A DNA stretch of 64,000 nt, from NCBI GenBank assembly GCA_036374435.1, contig DASUTU010000153.1, positions 8,772-72,771 of the forward strand, read 5' to 3'. This document shows, in pieces, positions 58,733 to 64,000 of this stretch (positions are counted from its first letter, which is position 1; the number at the start of each line of letters is the position of its first letter). The DNA is from CALGFI01 sp036374435. GTDB taxonomy: Bacteria > Actinomycetota > UBA4738 > HRBIN12. A program made the translations under genes and the position numbers. The notes beneath the pieces are model-generated. The model saw only the letters and a list, made by a program, of their open reading frames with translations, ran no database searches and had not been told where the DNA came from.

Positions 58733-61700
58733 CTAGCGGACCCAGAGCTGGCCCACCAAGACGCCCCAGTGCGGATGGGCCTGGTAGTTCCCCACTCGGT
58801 CAGAGACGAGACGAACGTCGAAAGGGTTCGCGAGTGGGACCCAGGGAGCCTGGTCCACGATCCGCCGGTCGACGGCCGCCCAGAGCTTGGCCGCGGCGGC
58901 CGGTTCCGTTGTCTCCAACGTGCGGGCCTTGTCCATCATCGCGTCGATCCTCGGATCACAGAAGCCGTTGACGTTGTCCGGCGCGCCGCATTCGAGCTGC
59001 AACGATAGGAAGGTCGAATCGCCAGGGAAGTCGGCGCTCCAACCCCTGGGGAAGATGTGGATGCGCCGCTCTGGGTGGGCAATGCCATGTTCTTGGATGT
59101 ACCGGGGGATGTCGTCCACCACCTTGAGGCTCGACCGGTACCCGAGTTCTCGCAGGAGTTTGACGAGGTACCGAGCGATGGAGGGCGCCGCCCCCCTCAC
59201 GTCCGCTCGCTGCGCCCACACCCGAACGCGAGCCCCGGTCGTCCCGGAGGCAGCCACCAGATCCCGAGCGCGGACTGGATCGGGCGCGGTCCAGATGCCC
59301 GCCGTCCCTGGCCGGCTGGTATACGGGCAGTACGGCTCGTACTGGGGGAAGGTGGGCGGGAGGACCTGGCAGGTTGGACGGGCCTGCCCTCCTGCCACCA
59401 GCTCTGCCACGCGCTGTCGATCCACGGCGTAGTTCACGGCCTGCCGAGCCCTTACGTCGTTGAAGGGAGGCGCCATCAGGTTGAGGACCGCGAAGGCCGT
59501 CGTCGATGCCGGGAAGGTGTGCATCTGACCTGGGTTGTTCGCCATCAACCGCCCCACCCCATCGGGGGGAGGGGGGCGGAACATCACGTCGGCCCGACCT
59601 GCCAAGACCTCCTCCACCGCCCGCTCGGCGGGGACGCCGAATCGCCACACGATCCGATCGGGAAACCCCTCCGGCTGGGCGGCCGGGGACCACTCCTGGA
59701 ACTCCGGGTTGCGCACGAGCTCGACCTGCTCGGGTGTGGAGCTTGCGATCATGTACGGCCCGGTCGCGGGGAGGAGCTCCGCGCCGATATCCGGATCGGG
59801 CGCTCCGGGCGGTACGGCGAAGGCGAAGGAGAGGGCGAGCTTCGACAGGAATTCCGTATCGGGTGCCTCGAGGAGGAACGTTACGGTGTTGGCCTCCTCA
59901 TCCACCACGATGCCCTGATGAAGATCACAGCTTTGCGGTTGGCGGAGGCAGCCCTCGGCCCCGACGATGCTCCGGTAGAGGTCGGCCCGGGGGGACCCCA
60001 GGATGAGGGTCCTCTCGATTGCGCGACGGAAATCCTCTGGCCGGACTGTCGCGCCGTTCGAATACCGGATCCCGGAGCGAAGCTGGAACGTGTAGGTCGT
60101 CCCGCCTTCCGTGGGGGTGGGGAGCGACCGGGCAAGATTCGGAACCAGGGTGGTCCCCTCCAGGCCGCCGGCACGCTTGAAGGCGACGAGGCCGTCGTTG
60201 GTCAGACTCAGGATGCTCCACGCAGCACCGGAGTAGGCCGTCGCCGGATCAAGCGAGCCCACCTCGTAGTCGACGAGCACCGTGAGGTTCCCCCCACGAT
60301 GGGCCTCCTCGGCGGCACGCACGCCCACCCACAGGGAGCCATCGACGCCCGCCGCCCCACCAGTCTCTGCTCCGACGGCGAAGCTCTCCACCTCGTTTGA
60401 TCGAGGGTCGATCCTCGATACCGTCCCGTCCAGCTCGTTGGCGACCCACACCCACCCCCCGCTCAGCACGACGGTCGCTGGACCGCCTCCGACTCGGATC
60501 GTCGACTCGACGGCGTTGGTCCTCGGATCGATCCTCGACACGGTGTCATCGAGTTGGTTGGCAATCCAGATGCCGCCTTCCCCGCTCGCAAGCCCCAGGG
60601 GTCCGTTCCCGACAGATACGGTCGCGACCTCGACCTCTCTCTTAGCGTCGATCCTCGAGACGGTGCCTGACCCATAGTTCGTGACCCATAGGGCGTCGTC
60701 GGCGACGACGATCCCGCTGGGCCGGTCCCCGACCGCGATCGAGGCTTCCACCTCGCCGATCTCGGGTTCGATCCGGGACACGGAGTCATCCAACGCATTC
60801 GCGATCCAGAGCGCGCCGCCTCCAACGGCGATTCCTACCGGTCCTCCTCTGGTTTCGACGGTCTCAACCACCGAGTTCGTGTCGGCACTGATCCGCGAGA
60901 CCGAAGATCCTCCGGCGTTGGCGACCCACACGGAGCCGCCCGAAACAGCGATGGCCGAGGGATCTGGGCCGACCTGGATCGTGTCGACGACGGCCCGCGT
61001 GTCCGGATCGATCCGAACGACGATGCCCCGGTCGGGTTGGGCCACCCAGACCGCCCCTTCCCCCACGACGAGGGCACCGGGCCTCCCATCGAGCTCGATG
61101 GCCCCGGCGATCTCGCCGGTTCGAGGATCGATGATGGCGACGGCGTCGTCGCCGATCTCGGTGACGGCTCCCCGATCGAGGAGCGTAAGCGGCACGGCCG
61201 CGGCTACGACCAAGGCAGTCGCAGCGACGAGGGAAGCGACCGGGTGGTTCCGGATCAGAGAGCCGCGGTAGCGAGGTCGGGAGACCTGCACGGTGCCCGT
61301 CGCCTCGGCGGAAGCCTTCGGGGGATCGAGCACGGGATCCTGGGCGAGGATCCGCTCGTGGAGCCGGGTCAGGTCTGTCGACGGATCGACGCCGATCTCC
61401 TCGGCGAGCGTTCGACGGGCGCGACCGAACGCCGATAGCGCGTCGGCCTGACGGCCGGAACGGTAGAGAGCCAGCATGAGATGCGCCCACAGCCGTTCCC
61501 GGAGCGGGTGCCTCGCCACCAGCCCCTCGAGCTCCGGGATCACGTCGCGGTGCCGGCCTAGGCCCAGGTCCGCGGCGAGGCGGTCCTCGAGTGCGGTCAG
61601 ACGGATCTCCTCGAGGCGAGTGATCTCGCCGGCCAGGCTCGGCTCGTCGGCCACATCCGCGAGGGCCGGACCTCGCCAGAGCGAGAGCGCCTCCTCCAGG

Positions 61701-62059
61701 GTCGAGGCCGCGGCGTCCGGATCGTCGGCGTGCTGTTTCCGGGCGTCAGTCACGAGTCGCTCGAACCGGCGGGCGTCCACCTCCTGAGGCTCGGCCTTGA
61801 GGGCATAGCCTGCCGGCCCGGTGGTGATCCTTTCGGCACCCAGGGCCTTGCGTAGATGCGAGATATGACTCTGCAGGGTGTTGCGGGCCGCCTCGGTGGC
61901 ATGCTCCCGCCACAGCTCGTCGATCAGACGGTCGGGGGATACTGGTTGGTTGACTCGGGTGAGCAGGTACGCGAGCACCGCGCGCTGCTTCGGACCCCCG
62001 AGCGGGATCCGGCGGGTGTCGTCCGACACTTCCAACGGTCCCAGGACTCGGAAGTCCAT
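58733..62059 (-). CDS. SARP/BTAD regulator fused through a membrane helix to a propeller and a solute-binding domain
   Basis: 1108 residues. In order: winged-helix DNA-binding domain (about 1-90: RVLGPLEVSDDTRRIPLGGP), BTAD helical domain (about 95-240), one membrane helix (about 272-294), a seven-blade beta-propeller (about 300-580) whose VWVAN/LWIAN strands put a Trp at 338, 378, 418, 458, 498 and 538, exactly every 40 residues, and 577, then an SBP_bac_5 peptide/solute-binding domain (about 588-1108: GGNLTVLVDYEVGSLDPATA, VNYAVDRQRVAELVAGG). This would be a transmembrane one-component regulator: ligand sensed outside, DNA bound inside. Neither permease nor ATPase genes are near. Joined BTAD-SBP proteins occur in some actinomycetes; function not established. 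Confidence 0.88.
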   Translation of the reverse strand: MDFRVLGPLEVSDDTRRIPLGGPKQRAVLAYLLTRVNQPVSPDRLIDELWREHATEAARNTLQSHISHLRKALGAERITTGPAGYALKAEPQEVDARRFERLVTDARKQHADDPDAAASTLEEALSLWRGPALADVADEPSLAGEITRLEEIRLTALEDRLAADLGLGRHRDVIPELEGLVARHPLRERLWAHLMLALYRSGRQADALSAFGRARRTLAEEIGVDPSTDLTRLHERILAQDPVLDPPKASAEATGTVQVSRPRYRGSLIRNHPVASLVAATALVVAAAVPLTLLDRGAVTEIGDDAVAIIDPRTGEIAGAIELDGRPGALVVGEGAVWVAQPDRGIVVRIDPDTRAVVDTIQVGPDPSAIAVSGGSVWVANAGGSSVSRISADTNSVVETVETRGGPVGIAVGGGALWIANALDDSVSRIEPEIGEVEASIAVGDRPSGIVVADDALWVTNYGSGTVSRIDAKREVEVATVSVGNGPLGLASGEGGIWIANQLDDTVSRIDPRTNAVESTIRVGGGPATVVLSGGWVWVANELDGTVSRIDPRSNEVESFAVGAETGGAAGVDGSLWVGVRAAEEAHRGGNLTVLVDYEVGSLDPATAYSGAAWSILSLTNDGLVAFKRAGGLEGTTLVPNLARSLPTPTEGGTTYTFQLRSGIRYSNGATVRPEDFRRAIERTLILGSPRADLYRSIVGAEGCLRQPQSCDLHQGIVVDEEANTVTFLLEAPDTEFLSKLALSFAFAVPPGAPDPDIGAELLPATGPYMIASSTPEQVELVRNPEFQEWSPAAQPEGFPDRIVWRFGVPAERAVEEVLAGRADVMFRPPPPDGVGRLMANNPGQMHTFPASTTAFAVLNLMAPPFNDVRARQAVNYAVDRQRVAELVAGGQARPTCQVLPPTFPQYEPYCPYTSRPGTAGIWTAPDPVRARDLVAASGTTGARVRVWAQRADVRGAAPSIARYLVKLLRELGYRSSLKVVDDIPRYIQEHGIAHPERRIHIFPRGWSADFPGDSTFLSLQLECGAPDNVNGFCDPRIDAMMDKARTLETTEPAAAAKLWAAVDRRIVDQAPWVPLANPFDVRLVSDRVGNYQAHPHWGVLVGQLWVR
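60320..61159 (-). repeat. 120-bp coding repeats of the seven-blade propeller
   Basis: Seven diverged 40-codon units inside the SARP fusion gene, each with a (V/L/I)W(V/I)A(N/Q) strand and an SRIDP-type turn. The period is constant over six intervals, which points to duplication of one blade. Confidence 0.85.
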
Positions 62060-62197
62060 GCGCGAACGATACGCTCGCCGCAGTCGGGGGTGAACCCGTC
62101 AGCCGGCCTCCAGCGCGTTTCCAGCTCTCCGTCAGGCGCCGATCGCACCGTGCCGCCGAGAGCGCCCGAGGGGCGCGGGGAGAGAAGGGAGGCCCAG
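62060..62197. other. upstream region of the SARP fusion gene
   Basis: About 140 bp between the SARP start and the small ORF. No clear promoter or operator palindrome; GC-rich. It should contain the SARP promoter on the minus strand. Confidence 0.3.
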
Positions 62198-62401
62198 ATG
62201 ACCACCGAGATCGAGATGGGGAGACGGACCCGCGGGGGGCGGATGGCCGTCGGATTCTTCGTGGCGACGCCGGCCAACGCCGCGCGTCGCTCGTGTCTCG
62301 GTCGCAAGGCTCGATCCGAGGCGAGGGATTATGACCTCCATCCGACGCGCGTTCCTGGGCGCTTTGCGTCACGCAAACCCGCGCAACGGTCACTCCGATG
62401 A
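62198..62401 (+). CDS. uncertain small basic ORF
   Basis: 67 codons (MTTEIEMGRRTRGGRMAVGF and on) with a good RBS (aagggagg, 5 bases before the ATG). Arg-rich, a short hydrophobic part (MAVGFFVATPANAA), no family recognised. Its stop overlaps the esterase ATG (62398) by four bases, which is the usual coupling in this genome. It may be a real leader gene or a remnant. Confidence 0.35.
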   Translation: MTTEIEMGRRTRGGRMAVGFFVATPANAARRSCLGRKARSEARDYDLHPTRVPGRFASRKPAQRSLR

Positions 62402-63444
62402 TCCGCGCATGTTCACTGGGCAACCAGACGCCCGACCGCCCACCCCCGGTGAGACTTCGGTCGGCGCGCTCCCGCGCGAACGCGATCTGGCTTCTCATGG
62501 CGCTGACGCTTGCGGCCTGTCAAGGAGAAGTCGATCACGGACCAGGCGGAAGCACCGACACCGCTGCCGCGACACCCGTCGACCAGGGACCGACGCCGAC
62601 CGAGGCTGCGGAACGAGCCGTGGCGTGCGACAGGGAGCAAGATCTCCCCCTGGGCGATCCCGAGTTCTACCGCGAGGTTGGCCCCGACGGTCGGGATTAC
62701 CAGCTATACATCCCGCGCTCCTACCGGGCCGATCGACCGGCTCCCCTCGTCGTGGACCTGCACGCAGCCGGCGAAGACGCGACGACCCAGCGTCTCAGTG
62801 GTTTCGAGAGCCTCGCCGAGAAGAAGGGATTCGTCCTGGCTCGGCCACAAGCGGAGTTTGGGGCGTTCGTGGGCGAGGTGACGGTGTTCGCGCGGTTCTG
62901 GTCCCTCTTCGATCGCACCGACGTCGACTACGTCCTCGCGACGATCGCCGACGTTCGAACGCTCGTCTGCATCGACGCGGCTCGCGTCTACGCGGCGGGG
63001 TACTCCATGGGCGGGAATCTTACTGCCTACCTGGCGTGCCGGTCGCCGCAGACGTTCGCGGCGGTGGCATCCGTGGCCGTGCTCGATCATCCCGTCTGCG
63101 ATCCCGACCCAACGCCGCTCATCGCCTTCGTCGGACGAGCCGATACGATCTATCGAATGGATGCCGGTCTCGATCCGGACATTTTCTCGCAGACCGCCGG
63201 TGGGGGCCCACCAGGAGCCAGGCCCGGCCCGCTCGATGACGAGGCCTCGGCCTGGGCCTCAACGAACGGGTGCCGAGCCGAGCCGACGGTGCAAGAGGTC
63301 AACACACGCGTCGAGCGTCGCTCGTACCGCTGCCGTCACGCCGACTTCGAGATCTACGTCCACGAGGGAGGTCATACCTGGCCCGGGTCGTTCGACCGGC
63401 TCCAGGCGAGCCGTCTGATCTGGGCATTCTTCGAGGACCACTGA
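62398..63444 (+). CDS. lipoprotein esterase, PHB-depolymerase/feruloyl-esterase (LpqC-like) family
   Basis: 348 residues. Hydrophobic signal ending in a lipobox (IWLLMALTLAAC, near residue 41) after an unusually long N-terminal stretch; a later start is possible. Then a low-complexity linker and an alpha/beta-hydrolase: RDYQLYIPRSY, PLVVDLHAAGED (oxyanion region), nucleophile Ser203 in AAGYSMGGNL, and His326 in HEGGHTWPGS; the Asp is probably in FVGRADTIY. It should cleave esters outside the cell, of polyhydroxyalkanoates or plant phenolic esters; substrate unknown. It is divergent from the SARP fusion, which may control it. Confidence 0.88.
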   Translation: MIRACSLGNQTPDRPPPVRLRSARSRANAIWLLMALTLAACQGEVDHGPGGSTDTAAATPVDQGPTPTEAAERAVACDREQDLPLGDPEFYREVGPDGRDYQLYIPRSYRADRPAPLVVDLHAAGEDATTQRLSGFESLAEKKGFVLARPQAEFGAFVGEVTVFARFWSLFDRTDVDYVLATIADVRTLVCIDAARVYAAGYSMGGNLTAYLACRSPQTFAAVASVAVLDHPVCDPDPTPLIAFVGRADTIYRMDAGLDPDIFSQTAGGGPPGARPGPLDDEASAWASTNGCRAEPTVQEVNTRVERRSYRCRHADFEIYVHEGGHTWPGSFDRLQASRLIWAFFEDH

Positions 63445-63810
63445 GCGTGCCGTCGCATAGGGCTTGACCGATCACTTCGCTTCCTGTCTCGAGTACTACC
63501 GGCGCGACGTTGTACGCGTCCCGACGGCGTCCCAGGAGGTCCGAGCCGCCGATGGGGTGGGTCGGCGGCCGAGTGCTCCGGCCACTCCGGTTCAGGCAGC
63601 CAGCACCATCGCCCGGAGTGATCCAGGCGGAGCTCGACCAGCCTCCGGAGGTTGATCGCCCGCGGTCCGGACAGAGGGCCACACGTGGTTGGGCGGATCG
63701 GACTCGCGCACTCACCGTCTGGCGCCTCATGGGCTTGGACTTTGGTTGACTTGCCCCGAGCGATCAATTTGTCCGACGCGGTTCGATGCCTGAGGCTCGT
63801 GGCCGGAACG
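63445..63810. other. stretch without a recognisable gene
   Basis: 366 bp between the esterase and the right arm repeat. ORFs here are short and have no family features. Looks less GC-rich toward its end (around 63740-63780, with TTGACT and TTTGTCC). No integrase remnant could be identified. Confidence 0.45.
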
Positions 63811-63844
63811 GCGGGCCGATACACCAACGAAGTCACCAACGAAA
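63811..63844 (+). repeat. right arm-type repeat of the island
   Basis: Begins GCGGGCCGATAC and contains ACCAACGAA at 63823 and 63835 (period 12); counterpart of 58018-58050. Confidence 0.75.
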
Positions 63845-63868
63845 TCGAGTCGACTCCAGCGATCTGCT

Positions 63869-63944
63869 GAGACGCATGAGACAAGAGTGACAAGAACGTG
63901 CAGCTCAGGGCCACTCCTGAGACGGGCGGAGACGCATGAGACAA
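63869..63944 (+). repeat. 16-bp direct repeats near the right island end
   Basis: GAGACGCATGAGACAA occurs at 63869-63884 and again at 63929-63944, exactly 60 bp apart, within 90 bp of the right att copy. Possible recombinase or excisionase sites. Confidence 0.6.
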
Positions 63945-63955
63945 CGACCATCCAA

Positions 63956-64000
63956 TTGCCAAGGTGGGGGTCGCGGGTTCGAGTCCCGTCGTCCGCTCCA
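63956..64000 (+). repeat. att-type direct repeat, right copy
   Basis: Exact copy of the last 45 bases of the tRNA-Gly gene including CCA. The 5' half of the tRNA is missing, so it is not a functional tRNA gene. Confidence 0.92.

Larger units (their letters stand above)
57960..64000. mobile_element. genomic island at tRNA-Gly, about 6 kb, no integrase visible
   Basis: Bounded by the 45-bp tRNA-Gly repeats. Just inside each end lies a related 33-34 bp sequence with two ACCAACGAA motifs 11-12 bp apart, and two 16-bp repeats near the right end, a layout like integrase arm sites. Contents: a broken RTX gene, a SARP/propeller/solute-binding fusion, an uncertain small ORF and a lipoprotein esterase. 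No tyrosine or serine recombinase can be found, so the element is either decayed, mobilised in trans, or its integrase lies beyond the window. Confidence 0.75.

Noticed and set aside
60320..61159. Regular 120-bp repeats considered as a CRISPR or satellite array
   Set aside because: They are diverged in-frame coding units of a beta-propeller with no unique spacers.
63445..63810. Search for an integrase remnant next to the right att copy
   Set aside because: No frame on either strand shows the Arg-His-Arg-Tyr pattern or any related motif.

Overview
The window comes from a very GC-rich chromosome that is almost certainly an actinomycetote, probably outside the classical Streptomyces/Mycobacterium groups. 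The basis is the gene order (proS, rimP-nusA-ylxR-infB-ylxP-rbfA-nrnA-truB; ribF; rpsO-pnp; recA-recX; miaB-miaA-dapF-hflX; lexA; nrdR-nrdJ), heavy use of GTG starts, SOS boxes of the form TCGAAC-N4-GTTCGA, and several TANNNT -10 hexamers 6-9 bp before start codons, suggesting leaderless mRNAs. An RNase Y gene next to RNase J and PNPase is unusual for the better-studied actinomycetes.

Layout. 0-3 kb: a 5'-truncated secreted propeller-like protein and a subtilisin-like protease. 3-12 kb: proS, then the translation/transcription operon rimP to truB behind a terminator-like leader hairpin. 12-17 kb: an inserted membrane/envelope block, with a flippase-like protein on the plus strand and a tight four-gene minus-strand operon (orphan quaternary-amine binding lipoprotein, degenerate PAP2 fused to a kinase, lipoprotein, active-type PAP2 phosphatase). 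17-30 kb: ribF, CapA-like protein, rpsO-pnp, M16 protease, dapB, PIG-L deacetylase, Eis-like acetyltransferase, SixA-like phosphatase, PduO-type adenosyltransferase, dapA, RNase J. 30-38 kb: ftsK, two very small genes, a decayed histidine kinase, RodZ-like protein, cinA, thpR, recA-recX. 38-44 kb: rny, then an unusual signalling group (two secreted acidic low-complexity proteins around a Ser/Thr kinase, then a histidine kinase and response regulator). 44-50 kb: miaB, miaA, dapF, a DapL-like aminotransferase, hflX, a SIS-domain protein. 50-58 kb: divergent lexA / LysM SOS unit, clpP, a SRPBCC-ArsR pair with two palindromic operators, nrdR and B12-dependent nrdJ with NrdR boxes, VOC protein, dut, GNAT.

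58-64 kb is a genomic island at a tRNA-Gly(GCC) gene. The last 45 bases of the tRNA gene (with CCA) recur exactly at the end of the window, and an imperfect 33-34 bp sequence holding paired ACCAACGAA motifs lies just inside each end, like integrase arm sites. No integrase gene is visible. The island carries a broken RTX-repeat gene, a 1108-residue protein joining a SARP/BTAD DNA-binding head, one membrane helix, a seven-blade propeller with 40-residue repeats and a peptide/solute-binding domain, and a lipoprotein esterase.

Genes that work together: dapA, dapB, a DapL-like aminotransferase and dapF sit in one window and would cover a short route to meso-diaminopimelate; recA, lexA and a LysM division-inhibitor candidate share SOS boxes; PduO adenosyltransferase could supply the cofactor of NrdJ, whose gene and nrdR carry NrdR boxes.
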